Origin: Bicyclus anynana
Taxonomy: Eukaryota > Arthropoda > Insecta > Lepidoptera > Nymphalidae
Direction: 5' to 3'
NCBI RefSeq assembly: GCF_947172395.1
Contig: NC_069086.1
Location: forward strand, 9,022,501 to 9,086,500
DNA length: 64,000 bases
The notes beneath the pieces were generated by a model. It ran no database searches and was not told the origin of the DNA. It saw only the letters and a program-made list of their open reading frames with translations. A program made the position numbers and the translations under genes. Positions 22,801 to 33,372 of this stretch are shown here, one piece after another (the stretch's first letter is position 1; each line of letters opens with the position of its first letter).

Positions 22801-25800
22801 CCAAGACTGAACCAAACATTCCGACCAATCCTAAACTTGACTTAACTGAACGCAACTGATGGAAAGAGAAAAACCGCTTTCGCCTATGCAACCAATTTTG
22901 CACCGCATATTTCTAAGGCTCGATTAGCACTGAAGTTTAGACAAACAGCAGCTACTTCAGCTGGCCTATTTGACATTCGGTCTATAAGCACCTAAAAACC
23001 TTTGCAATAACAACGAATTGGGTGTCAATCGAGGAACAAGTGTACCTTTTCTAGAATACACCCTTCAGACTGTAAGTCGGTCCTGGTACTGACACAATAC
23101 CTCGGGATTGTCGGCATAACTGGGATACAAGCAACGTAAAGTCTTTGTAGGAGTCGTATGTGCTTAACGCTATGCAAGACACTTGAGCGACATCTTCTTA
23201 AACGTAAGAGGAAAAGCAATGCTAATCTCATATGGACTGGACTGACCCTTTCACAATAAGGACTGTAAACATTAGAATGGATAACCAACTCCAAGAAGTC
23301 TGTGCTGACTCCGATACTTTGCCTCAAGTTTCTTGGCAAACTGGGACGCAAGACGCAACGCAAAGTCCCCTTGTCGGAGTCGAAGTGCTTAACGCTACGC
23401 AACAGCGCTTCAGCAATAGCTCCTTAGTCGTAGGTGGTCTCTCTGACAAATATCAATCTCTTAAAGAGAGGCTGACCTTTGCGACCTGTGTGTGTTGGGC
23501 CACAGTCCTTCGAGCAGCTAAGTCAACAGGTTACGTTTACAACACGCCTGTTGCACTGCCTAGGACGGATAAGCAGGCTACACAGTTGGACAATGCAATA
23601 CTACAACCGACTGCTGCCGATAAGTCAACATAGGTGGAGCAGGGCGACTATTCCTATACCGTTGTGCCCAGATATAGATTAATAGGTCAAGAATACCTAT
23701 AGAACACATGGCAAAATAGATCCGGCAAAACACCTATTGGCCATGCCAACACACACTCATATTGGCTTTCAGATGTGGATTGAAAACGCAATTCAATGAC
23801 ATGAAATTCACGATGTCTTGGACGAATGACTCGCATGGTACGCACACCAAAAGGAAATGTACTGCGATACTTTATCAGCATTGTCGATGGCAAAGTGCTT
23901 AGATGCTTCTTCAGATCTATAACCGATACGTGGATTGCTATATAAACAGAACAGAGTTACCTAGCAGTCACATCAGGTCCTAACATATAATAGCTCAATA
24001 TTTCCTGGACGGGTTTAATACAGAGTTGTCCTCTCGAGTCAGCAAACTTAGTCAGAATGATTTTTCTTTTTGACGTGCGACAGCTATATTATTTCAAGTG
24101 TGAGACACGCCCAAAACAAGCGTCTTGTGTAGGAACTACTCATGCTGAATAGCCTTTCGAGAGCAGATGATCAGGACTAGTAAGCCTTATACACAACAAC
24201 ACGTTATGTGTACTAAAGAAGCACAACTGGTTGTCTCTTCCACCAAACCTCATCGTACACGGCCACCGGAATCATTCTAATCATTTCGAGCGGAAAGCTA
24301 TTAAATTTTAAATTTTTAAATTTGGCGAACACACACACACACACCACAAAACAAACAGATGCACATGCCCCAGTGATTCAAGATTATAACTACTGAGCCT
24401 CACCGATTTTGAGTGACTAGAAATGTTGATCGATTAACCTGATCAAGGGCAGCAGTTATCAGTATCCAGCCGGCGCTACAATCATATGATAAAGCCAGTT
24501 TGAGACAGATGTAAAGAAATGGTGTATCCCACAAACCATTGAATTTATATTCTACAACGTTGGACAAATAGTTTGCTATCTGTCTTGGATGACAAATGCC
24601 AATACAGAAATCGGTACCTAATATAAAAAATTTACTAATTTGACTAGTAGGTGAGATGGGCTTATATTAATGCTTCTTCACGTTGGTATCGATACCCAAA
24701 GCTATTTCAGTATCGGAAGAGAAGTTAAATTGGTATCCTAAACTTACCACCGTATTATATAGTTTCACATGATCCTGACAAAATCGATAATTTCTACACC
24801 CAGTTTAGCAAGGGCTTCTTCACCGTTGAACATGGATTGTCATAATTTTATCAATCAAGATACTAGTACAATGAACAGCAGTGACGTGCACCTCATACAT
24901 GCAAAGGATTCGCTTCTACCGGACTCATTTACCGTCACCATAATCAGCCGGGCCTGCCTACTTTTGGGATATGGAGCTTGAATCCACCATGCTGCTACAG
25001 TGAGGTCTATTATTTAAATAAAAGTAATTAAAATTCATTTATCGCCAGAATGATGAATCTAATGATATTAAATTACATTTCGATGTGGCACAATCTGTCT
25101 GATGGGTTGTGGTAAGTAGATTATTTATAGGTACATATCCTAGTTCCTGTGCGGGTCACTGTTGGCTAACATATTTGGACTCTAAAGTGCAGAGTATCAT
25201 TAAGAAGCAATTTATATAGAGTTTTGAAATATAATCAGTAAAAAATCCAAGTATGGTTTATGGGTTTAGGCAACTGTTTTGTATTGCTGTAACTGAATGG
25301 CAAAACATAACTAAATTAATAATACTAGGAGCTATGTTACGCATGCATCTTGAACAATAATAGATTAAATAAAATTGTTTTACAAGATCTGTAAAGCAAA
25401 TCTTTCATCAGATTCTATACATTTCTAGAAATTCGGACGGATTTGGAAGTCAGATTTAATTACTAAGATCTAGAATTCTAGAAAATCACTGATTATGAAT
25501 TCCAAAATAGGTATACATAACTGGATTACCTAGTGCCACTATCAAATTCCTTAATTTTAAAGTCCTTAGTTTAAAAGTCAATATACATACATATTAAGAG
25601 TATATTTGTTCTCCAAAATTGAGAATTTTCATTTATTCAAAAATACTTTTCAGTATAATTCACATTAAAGCGTCAACCTTGCGAGCACCAGGTGATAACA
25701 AACACTTCACTCAAGATGGATTCCGGACATTGATACGAAACAAATAATAGAGAGTTTTAACTACCAATAAAACTTACCTATTATTTTTTCATCAATGTCC

Positions 25801-28800
25801 GGAATCCAGGTAAGGCCTACCTGGTGCATCATGAGTATAATAATGGCGAACATTCACTCGGCTCGCTACGGTCACTTGTACATAGGTAATAGGTCGGGGC
25901 AAGGGGGCGCCACCATCGGAGAGGTGATATTAGCTGACATTCGGCAAGGAAAGACAGGTGCTTCTCTCCAGATGGATTCCGGACATTGATGAAAAAATAA
26001 TAGGTAAGTTTTATTGGTAGTTAAAACTCTCTATTAATAATATTTATAGTCTGTGTAATTGTCAATGTCAATGTTATGTTACTTGTCTGTCTAATTGTCT
26101 TGTCTATTGTCTACTGTCATGTCCTAAAGTCTGTACAAGTACCTATCCTATTAAATAATATAATCGCCAAGCATCCGTAATTTTATTTACCATTACAAAC
26201 GTTACACTCTCGACCTGGCCTTTGTTGGGAATTCCATTTCCATTTCCATTCACCCTTGCTTTTTAACCCTTTTTGTTAGTATTATTTCCTTCATCCTCAA
26301 TATGTGCCCAAAACAACTTTAATAGCCAAGTGCGCAAAAGGCCCTGGAAAGAAGAAGAAAGAAGAAGTCTAAAATATCTGAACATACCTTATTCGATTTT
26401 ATTAACAAAAGGTTTACAAATTAAAAATTATTATTGTAGAGAAAACATCATCTGAGGATGATTTAATTTTGGAATGATTAACCACAACTATTTAGTGTCT
26501 GATAACTACCTTCATAGTCCATGATTAACATATTTAATTGATCATGTCATCAGGCCCTGTGTTAAAGTCCTGGTTGGAGCTACAAAGGTCTTGAGTTTTT
26601 CTTTCCACCAAGAAATTCTCGCAGCAGATTGTGTTTGAGCTTGTACCACCATTGCCATTTTACCAATACACTGCAAGATACCTGGAGGACTTCGCTTTGT
26701 CATAAATCCCTAGAACTTTGCGTCTTCATTTGTTATACACATGGTTAGAGTATGGATCCTCCTGATACTTACACCTTTAGTATTGGAGCAGCACACTACA
26801 ACTAGATTCTACGCCGTCTCTAATATGAAAAGGCCTGTGTCCTGTTAATGATGATGATGATGAATCTGTATTTATTATTCAACAGGTAGAGACTGGAGTG
26901 AGAGAAGGGCAGGAGGTGTCCGTTCACTACGACCCCATGATCGCCAAACTCGTAGTGTGGGGTCGCGACCGCACCGAAGCGCTAGCAAAGACGAGGCGCA
27001 AACTATCAGAATATCAAGTACGTTTAATTTAGAGCTTGCAAAAAAGCTTAAATTTTTATTTCGCGACTTATCATCATTACCGAATGCATGCCTTGATAGA
27101 ATTTTATTTATTGAAGAATTTTATCTGACTTACACGAACAGCGAAGGTGCGAGTTGACGCATCTCTTTAAAGGGTGCATTACACCAAGGCCACTGTCACA
27201 ATTCACAAGTATCGAGATAAGCTCGAAGTTATCCTTTGTTGGAATGTGGACCCGGCATCCGTACGATGAATCCATGGAATCCTAAGCTATATGACTCTAA
27301 AATATATAAGTTATTATATCTGAGATTTTTTACCACCTCCACCTCAACACATTGAGTTTATGTCTATGAAGTAACTCATTATACAATTTTAGTTATTTTA
27401 GACATCACATTTTGCTCTAGAATCCTTTATAAATGAAAGAATTATAAAGCAAGATGCAACAAGCATTTGAGATGCCAGTCAAGAGTATTTCATATACAAA
27501 TCTTTTGAATTTTTGTCAGGTTGCAGGTCTGGAAACAAACGTGAACTTTTTGCTGCGTTTAAGCGGTGCGAGCGCGTTTGTCTCCGGCGACGTGCACACA
27601 GGGTTCATTCCGCAGCACGAGGCCGAGCTGTTCCCGCAGTCGAGCAAGCAACTGAGCAGCGAACAGGCTGTACAAGCTGCACTCGGATATGTAAGCATAT
27701 CTATTGCTAACCGCTCTAACGTGTTCATCGTTTGCCATGTTGGTAAACAGCGCACATCCAATATGGCTTTAGATATAGTATGTACACGTCAAGATGCGTC
27801 AATCAACCTGATGCGTAGATCGCGAGTTAAGCTCTATGCGCCTGGTCTATGTGTGAACAATTATTCATACATATTTAAACAAGAACACAACAAAAATTGC
27901 TTGACGGCAAAAATTAGAGTGACGAGCGACGAGTGAGTGAATACTCTTTTCTTTATTCTTTACAAATTAGCCATTGACTAGAATCTCACCTGATGGTAAG
28001 TGATGATGCAATCTAATATAGACATAACAACTTGTTAGGAGGCGGATGAAAATCCACACCCCTTTTTCGGTTTCAACACATCGACATCGTACTGGAACGC
28101 TAAATCGCTTGGCGGTTCGTCTTTGTCGGTAGGGTGGTAACTAGCCACAGCCGAAGCCAAGCCAAAAGCATCTAAACTACTAAGCTTAAGGCCTAGTTCG
28201 GACTACTTTAGTATTTAGGCGAGTACGAATGATTTTTGGGCGGTAAATCCAAAAACTGTTCGTACTCGACTAAAATACTAAAGGAGTCCGAACTAAGCAT
28301 TAGTCTCATATCAAAAATGTTGGATCGTCAAATCTTTGTTTTCCAGTTAATCAAATCACAAAATGACGCAGTCACAAATGACTCGTGGAAAGGGATCTCA
28401 GTGGCTCCTACTGCTTGGCGTCCTAATTATAACTTACAAAAGACTGTCACGCTCAAGTTTGACGGCAAAGGTATGTTGTTATAACATTAATAGATACACT
28501 AGCGGACGCCCGCGACTTAGTCCGCGTGAAATTCACTTTTCACAAATCCTGCGGGAACCATGGATTTTTCCGGAATGAAAAGTAGCCTATCTATGGTATT
28601 ATCTATCTTCGTTAATATCACGTCACCGCAAACGCAATCATAAACTGTAACGTCATTCGCTACAAAGCATCGGTTTGTGATTGGCGCGTGATATAATCAA
28701 ATCACTGCAAAAGCCAATCACGCTGATCTCTATGAATGACGTCACTTGCTAATGTGTGTGTGTTTCGGCGGCAAAAATTTTACGTAGATATTTTTCATTT

Positions 28801-31800
28801 GTATTAAACTTTTTACTGGTAATCATTGACGGGACAAAATAAAATATAGCTTATAATACTTTCATAATTTCCTTTAAACACTGTTTACAAAAGAGGCAAG
28901 TAGCCTATTGCCGGGTGGTTAGGGTAAGCCTAGGCCGGGGATGGGCATTCTCTTTTACTGATAATGATGAAGTTGATGTCACAAACTAACGTCCGTATCT
29001 TGCATGTTTCAGATATAAAGGTGACAGTGAAAGCCGAGAACAGCCCTAAATCGTACTCCGTCAAAGTAAATGATGGGGAGTGGTCACCAGTAGAAGCGTA
29101 CGTCAAGTCTACAGAACAAGGGTTGCGACTGATCTCTAAACTGGGAGATAAAACCAGTAACGTTGGCTTGATGACGCACGATCATGAAGTGCATATTTAT
29201 GATGAAGTAAGAATATATTATAGTTACATTACACTAGCGGACGCATGAATTCGTCCGCGTGGAATAGAGTTTTTCCCGCGGGAACCATGTATTTTTTTGG
29301 GATGAAAGTAGCCAATGTGTTAATACAGAGTATTATATCTTCGTTTCAAATTTCAGCCAAATCGGCTTAGTAATTGCAGCGTTAAAGAGTAACAAACATC
29401 CATACAAACTTTCGCGTTTATAATATTAGTAGGATATTAGCAGAGTCCTCGCTATTTCACCCACATAGCTTCCTATATCTTATCAGTTATCAATGCATTT
29501 CTGTATGTTAAAGTAAAGATGTAGCTTTCTAAGGTGAATGAATTTTACAATCGGTTGAGTAGTTTTGAGCGAAGGTTTTCTATAATTATGAATAATTATA
29601 ATCATTTACTAGTTTGGTTCCATACCTTGCCAACCCCTTAATCATGAGCTTGTTTCTGCAACGCGGCGTAATTGTAATCGCGGCACTTTGTGATGCGAAT
29701 CTTGGGCATACAAGTTTAAAAAGGCGTTTATACTTTGCTGACGCTCCTTCATTTTACATACATAATGTCATTTAATTTCACTACAAACAAAGAAAAACCT
29801 TCATCATATAAATAGAACTAGCGGACGCCCGCGACTTCGTCCGTGTGAAATTTAGTTTTTCACAAATTCCTCGGGAACCATGGATTGTTCCGGGATGAAA
29901 AGTAGCCTATGTGTTCATTCAGAGTAAAATCTATTTCCATCCCAAATTAAGCCATAGTTGCGGCGTTAAAGAGTAACAAACATCCAAACAAACATCCAGA
30001 CAAACATCCAAACAAACATCCGTACAAATATCCTTACAAACATCCATACAAACATCTATACAAGCATCCATACAAACTTTCGCGTTTATAATATTAGTAA
30101 GATATCTATAGTTTGTTTGTGTTAAAGCAAAGAGATATAAATGTTTCACAGAACGGCCAAACAGTGGTGCAAGTGCCGCCGCCAAAGTACCAGGCACTGT
30201 CTGGAGATGACGCAGCCTCCTCTGCGAACAGTGCATCGTCCCCCACCCCTGGCGTCCTGGAGAGAATACTGGTTAATGCTGGAGATACAGTAAGTTTATG
30301 TTATTTCATCCAAAAGATTCATCAATTCATCATTATTAGCCTATATTAACGGCCAGAAGAGAGACAGGGCCAGGTCTCTCTCCTTATATGAGAGGGGATA
30401 TGATATGCTTAGCAGTACTGGATTAAGGTAAATTGATGCCCTAATAAGCAATCTTTCCCTGTGGGACCCCTATATTTAAGTGAACTACAAAGAATTAATT
30501 AAAAAAAAATATATAAATCAATACATAAATGGTAATTTTTTGAAAATATTTTGAAATGGCTCAACTTAATGTGCTTGCTTTAGCTTTCTCTATTTGGTGC
30601 AATTTCTTAAATAGCTTATAGGATAATCCAGGGCTGGGCTTAGACCGTTCTCGGGGTTTGACGGGATAGGGGGTGACTAATTAACGTTTATTATGAGACG
30701 TTATGCCTTGTTGGGACTACTTTAGTATCGCCCAAAAATCGTTTATACTCGACTAAAATACTAAAGTAGTCCGAACTAGGCCTTAGTGATAATGACCGGG
30801 ACCGAGGAAAGCAGAGGTCATATCCACTGAGCTATCACGTCTCTTATATAAAGTACTAGCGGACGCCCGCGACTTCGTCCGCGTAAATTTCGATGTCAAC
30901 TTTACTACTACCCCTACCCTACCCTACCCCTACCCTACCACTACCCCAACCCTACCCTACCCAACCCCTACATCTAACCTACCCCTATCCTACCCCTACC
31001 CCCACCCTACCACTACCCTACCCCAAACCTACCCCTACCTTACCTACACCCTACCCCCATCCTACCCCTACCCTCCCCGTACCCTATCCCTTTCCTACCC
31101 CTATCCCACCCGTACCCCTATCTCACACCTATCCTACCCCTACCCTACCACTTCCCTATCCTACCCGTACCTCTACCCTACCACTACCCTACCACTACCC
31201 TAAACCCGGCCCTAAACCTACCCTACCCCTACGCTTCCCTACCCGTACCCTACCCTACCCTGTAACTTCTCTATCTTACACCTACCCTTAGCAAAATCGG
31301 TCCAGTCCTTCGAGAGTGGTTGTATGACCAAGAGAAATAGAGACTTCTATGCTAATAATATAAAGAGGTAAAGTTCGTGTGGTTGTAGGAGGTAATCTCT
31401 GGATCTACTGGACCGATTTGGAAAATTGTTTTACCAATAGAAAGCTACGTTATTTGCGAGTGTCATAGGCTATGTTTGATTCCCATATTCACACGGGAAC
31501 AGGAACTACGTAAATGAAAGCGCCGGGCGTCATATAGCGGAATTTCTGCGTCTTTTAGAAATTTTGTATTATCTCCGAAACTATTTAAGTAATTAACATG
31601 CAGTAAAGGGCAAATCTTATCTCCATAATATCCTTGTGATTATTAAATAATTTATTTTGATAAGGATTTAAGTTAAGTAGCATAAATAATGACGCAAACC
31701 TAAGTATATAAAATTAATAATTTTTAAAACACAAAAGGTACTATATCTGCTAATATATAGAAGATAGATATATGGTGTCGCGCACTTTTTTGTAGAACTT

Positions 31801-32673
31801 TTAAAGATACATAAAGTCTCCATACATTAATTTCAATTTTACACAATAGTTAAGGCAGCGCATGCGAATAAGTCTGTTTAAGAGGACTTTCGGTCCGACC
31901 TGTATGACAAAAACTGTGTTAACTCGGCTAATATATATGATACCAATATAAAATATAGCCTATAGCACTCCCCGATAATGTAGCATTCTACCAGTGAAAG
32001 AATTTTTAAAATCGGACCAGTAGTTCAGAAGATTACCCCATTTAAAAAATGTGACAAACTTACAAACTTTACCTCTTTATAATATTAGTATAGATAAGGG
32101 ATGATGACAGTTTTTTAAAATTGTATATAAATTAGGAGTATGCTAAAGGTCAGATTTGCAGTGCTGCCACGGATCCCTGAAAAACGCCCCATACAAAATG
32201 GTACGATTTAATGACGTCGTAGTTCATAATGATCGTTAGATTTGTATGGGCGTTCAAAGAAAATTACTAATATATTTGTTATTTGTGCATTTATGTTTAT
32301 CACACTAATAGTTCATATATTGAAAAATGACTGAAAATAAAAGATTTTTATTAGATTTTGAAATTTTATAATCTTATTTATTTTGCAAATATCCAGACAA
32401 TCTTTGCTTTTTATGTATAAATTAGTTAACATTGACCTTATTTACCTTTTTAAGTCTCATAAAAATTAATATATTCAAACTTAGTCATCATCCCCATTAT
32501 TTTTATTTGTGTAGGTGGTGAAAGGCCAGCCACTGTTCGTAGTGATAGCTATGAAGATGGAGTACGTGGTCCGGTCGCCGAGAGATGGCGTTGTTGCCAC
32601 CATTGCGAGTTTCAAGCAAGGAGACGCTATTGGGAAAGGCGCTCAAGTCGTATCATTGAAGGAAGATAGTTAA
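13876..32673 (+). CDS. MCCC1: 3-methylcrotonyl-CoA carboxylase alpha subunit, mitochondrial
   Basis: Biotin-dependent subunit that carboxylates its biotin with ATP and bicarbonate, then serves the beta subunit in leucine breakdown in mitochondria. Fourteen GT-AG exons: 13876-13907, 14178-14382, 15193-15410, 15889-16036, 17549-17686, 18389-18484, 19362-19545, 20975-21165, 26886-27017, 27520-27690, 28347-28470, 29013-29206, 30152-30289, 32515-32673 (TAA). Sum 2130 bases, 709 residues, near the human length. The first about 35 residues are basic and lack acids early on, as in a mitochondrial presequence. Biotin carboxylase start [11 protein letters not shown] (41-51), ATP-grasp loop GGGGK (197-201), [11 protein letters not shown] (324-334), BC C-domain with [12 protein letters not shown], and a C-terminal biotinyl domain with AMKM, biotin lysine 671. 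All frames join without a break, so the gene looks functional. Confidence 0.96.
14383..15192 (+). other. MCCC1 intron 2
   Basis: AT-rich intron with no recognised gene. Around 15020-15120 it carries a piece of a common repeat end (ACCATCAGGTGAGACTGTGGTCAAG) also present near 9720. Otherwise I see nothing to name. Confidence 0.5.
15560..15808 (-). mobile_element. Decayed RTE-type tail in MCCC1 intron 3
   Basis: It carries TTCAAGTTATGTTTGTAAAAATTGGTATGTG and ends CACATGGACAATGTCCTGGGTGTCTGCTAGTTA, a diverged reverse copy of the ACTAGCGGACGCCCGCGACTTCGTCC head. It ends about 80 bp before exon 4. Confidence 0.6.
16037..17548 (+). other. MCCC1 intron 4
   Basis: 1.5-kb intron. A minus-strand RTE-type tail lies at about 17222-17515 (starts TATACTAATAATGTCTGTCTG, ends GAAGTCGCGGGCGTCCGCTAGTT), only about 33 bp before exon 5. 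The rest is AT-rich with no feature I can name; short open frames there (for example 16495-16755) look like chance. Confidence 0.55.
17687..18388 (+). other. MCCC1 intron 5
   Basis: Contains a short G+C-rich island at about 17747-17880 (GGTCCGCGCGGGCCGGGAGG...) unlike its AT-rich surroundings, and 18010-18320 is a non-repetitive stretch with no recognised content. No gene is seen. Confidence 0.4.
18890..19120 (-). mobile_element. Degenerate LINE fragment plus RTE-type tail
   Basis: Plus-strand frames here carry stop-broken peptides resembling [11 protein letters not shown]...LLQ and [13 protein letters not shown], the end of an RTE-like reverse transcriptase ORF (orientation not certain). 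Another tail repeat follows at 19179-19345 (GGAACATGGGAGCCATGGATTTTTCCGGGATGAAAAGCC), ending just before exon 7 of MCCC1. Confidence 0.45.
19790..20425 (+). mobile_element. 5'-truncated Jockey-type LINE in MCCC1 intron 7
   Basis: An open frame from about 19856 to 20223 gives [19 protein letters not shown] followed by [18 protein letters not shown], the conserved C-terminal block of Jockey-clade reverse transcriptase, then a basic tail and TGA. The 3' UTR follows (GAGACGCCCTTAGAGAGTCGTTCCG, CATCAGGCGATGCACCTGCGCTCGCCC, GGTGACGCCGCTGAGGTCCCAT). Fragments of the same 3' UTR occur at 36363-36450 and 55630-55780. Typical 5' truncation of a LINE copy, same strand as the host gene. Confidence 0.8.
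20516..20673. mobile_element. Possible small inverted-repeat element
   Basis: GTCACAGAACA at the left and TGTTCTGTGAC at the right form an 11-bp inverted pair about 158 bp apart, enclosing sequence with AGCGCTTAAAGC and AAGCGTTTCCGCTT. No target duplication is clear and only one copy was seen, so this is tentative. Confidence 0.35.
23105..23420. repeat. Diverged direct duplication in intron 8
   Basis: About 90 bp at 23110-23200 and 23334-23420 share ACTGGGA, ACGCAACG/AAGCAACG, AAAGTC, GGAGTCG and GTGCTTAACGCTA, offset about 223 bp. The surrounding 22.7-24.6 kb has a composition and word content not seen elsewhere in the window, perhaps an old insertion of unknown origin. Confidence 0.45.
25746..26035. 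repeat. Perfect 62-bp inverted repeat
   Basis: Arms 25746-25807 and 25974-26035 are exact reverse complements over 62 bp, enclosing 166 bp. The inner part plus the GGATTCCGGACATTGAT motif also matches, inverted, the block at 21336-21490. A perfect arm match implies a recent fold-back event or an active terminal-inverted-repeat element. No target duplication was found by eye. Confidence 0.85.
27018..28346 (+). other. MCCC1 introns 9 and 10
   Basis: Intron 9 (27018-27519) shows nothing to name. Intron 10 (27691-28346) holds a common repeat end at about 27965-28145 (CTCACCTGATGGTAAGTGATGATGCAATC... CCCTTTTTCGGTTT) and a palindromic MITE at 28189-28299. The 160-codon open frame 27454-27936 is exon 10 read through into the intron. 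Confidence 0.6.
28189..28299. mobile_element. Palindromic MITE 'CTAGTTCGGACTACTTTAGT', copy 1
   Basis: A 111-bp near-palindrome: GGCCTAGTTCGGACTACTTT...GCGAGTACGAA / TTCGTACTCGACTAAAATACTAAAGGAGTCCGAACTAAGC around GATTTTTGGGCGGTAA. Relatives lie at 30702-30786 and 33193-33286. It would form a long hairpin. It ends 47 bp before MCCC1 exon 11. Confidence 0.75.
28497..28600 (+). mobile_element. RTE-type tail (head portion) in intron 11
   Basis: Starts ACTAGCGGACGCCCGCGACTTAGTCCGCGTGAAATTC and contains GGGAACCATGGATTTTTCCGG and GAAAAGTAGCCTAT, then stops. It begins 26 bp after the donor of exon 11. The remainder of the intron to 29012 has CpG words and no gene. Confidence 0.7.
29231..29434 (+). 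mobile_element. RTE-type tail, full form, in intron 12
   Basis: ACTAGCGGACGC... GTCCGCG, GGGAACCATG, GGGATGAAAGTAGCC, CAAATTTCAGCCAAATCGG, GCGTTAAAGAGTAACAAACATCC, ending TTTATAATATTAGTAGGAT. About 25 bp after the exon 12 donor. The TATAATATTAGTA end is common to this family in the window. Confidence 0.75.
29817..30103 (+). mobile_element. RTE-type tail with internal ACAAACATCC minisatellite
   Basis: Same family, starting ACTAGCGGACGCCCGCGACTTCGTCC and ending TTTATAATATTAGTAAGAT. The AACAAACATCC segment near its end is expanded to about nine 12-bp steps (29985-30075). It ends about 49 bp before the acceptor of MCCC1 exon 13. Confidence 0.8.
30290..32095 (+). other. MCCC1 intron 13, proximal part
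   Basis: Contains pieces of repeats: GGATTAAGGTAAATTGATGCC (also near 54175), a palindromic MITE relative at 30702-30786, a minus-strand SINE-head remnant (30800-30842), the RTE-type head with (CCCTAC)n at 30855-31285, and a second repeat family at about 31355-32095 that starts TAATAATATAAAGAGGTAAAG and ends CTTTACCTCTTTATAATATTAGTATAGATAA. Confidence 0.6.
30855..31285 (+). repeat. RTE-type head plus (CCCTAC)n minisatellite, second locus
   Basis: ACTAGCGGACGCCCGCGACTTCGTCCGCGTAAATTTCGATGTCAACTTT runs directly into about 375 bp of CCCTACC/CCCCTAC-type repeats (30907-31282). This is the same order as at 12176-12620, so the array belongs to the mobile unit, not to the locus. Confidence 0.8.
32096..32496 (+). 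mobile_element. MITE family 'GGGATGATGAC', copy 3
   Basis: Internally shortened copy of the family at 1294 and 10891: starts AAGGGATGATGACAGTTTTTTAAA, ends CTTAGTCATCATCCCC. The acceptor AG of MCCC1 exon 14 is at 32513-32514, only 18 bp past the element end, so the branch point of this intron probably lies inside the element. Confidence 0.8.
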
Positions 32674-32850
32674 AAGAAGGAACCTAACCAAACTATAAGA
32701 GTCCAAGCGTGCCTCGTTCGTTCTATCGTTCTATATCGTTCTAATCGTTCTATATGCAAACCACATCACATTCCATAGATATCGCTCTATTTCATACCAA
32801 TGTAACGTAAAGAGATGAAATGACTAATGTATGGCTGTCCTTGGCTCTTA

Positions 32851-33189
32851 AGGTGGGTACAGATTGGTGCAATGCAACATGTAATGTAATATTCTGCCTT
32901 ACATTGCATGTTCCCTGCTGCCTTGGACTTGTGGCGCGCGCGGTACGCGCATTGGCTGCGAATCAGTCGGCTCAGTCCTGCGCACACTGCGCGTCCCTTT
33001 GTGTTCGTACCAAAAACCGACAAATCTCGGATCGAACCGCGCACGAGTTGTAACGCTCGGAGCGTGCGCGACCCAGGCGCAGTTAGTGCGCGCGAGGCGT
33101 CCAAACCACGAGCATTCGTGATACATTACAGCAATGTGGACGTCAAATTCTTGCATTGCATGTTGCATTGCACCAATCTGTACCCACCT
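32851..33189. mobile_element. Harbinger-like MITE downstream of MCCC1
   Basis: 339 bp with perfect 31-bp terminal inverted repeats starting AGGTGGGTACAGATTGGTGC and flanked by the 3-base duplication TTA (32848-32850, 33190-33192), as in PIF/Harbinger elements. The interior is unusually CpG-rich (for example CGCTCGGAGCGTGCGCG) and has no transposase frame. It lies 178 bp after the MCCC1 stop, so it is probably part of the 3' UTR. Confidence 0.88.
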
Positions 33190-33372
33190 TTATACGCCGT
33201 ACAGACTGCGTGCTTTAGTATTTTAGTCGAGTTCGAATAATTTTGGAATTACCGCCCAAAAATCGTTCGTACTCGATCGCGTTATATCAGCTAGGTAACT
33301 TGGTGTTCTCTTATGATTGTTAAAGGATCATTTGTTGTCCCGAAAAGATTTAACGAGGCTATTTTATAAGTA

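Larger units (their letters stand above)
21166..26885 (+). other. MCCC1 intron 8 (5.7 kb)
   Basis: Longest intron of the gene. It contains a repeat block at 21336-21490 that recurs inverted at 25717-25990, a long AT-rich and partly unique stretch (21.9-25.6 kb) with a G-run at 22382-22393, an A-run at 22555-22576 and a diverged direct duplication at 23105-23420. The open frame 23232-23633 (133 codons) has no domain I recognise and is not called. Near 26840 a short (GAT)n tract precedes exon 9. Confidence 0.5.

Noticed and set aside
23232..23633. 133-codon open frame in MCCC1 intron 8
   Set aside because: Polar, repeat-containing peptide with no known motif; overlaps a diverged duplication. 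Kept only as part of an unexplained block.
27454..27936. 160-codon open frame
   Set aside because: It is MCCC1 exon 10 (27520-27690) with intron read-through on both sides.
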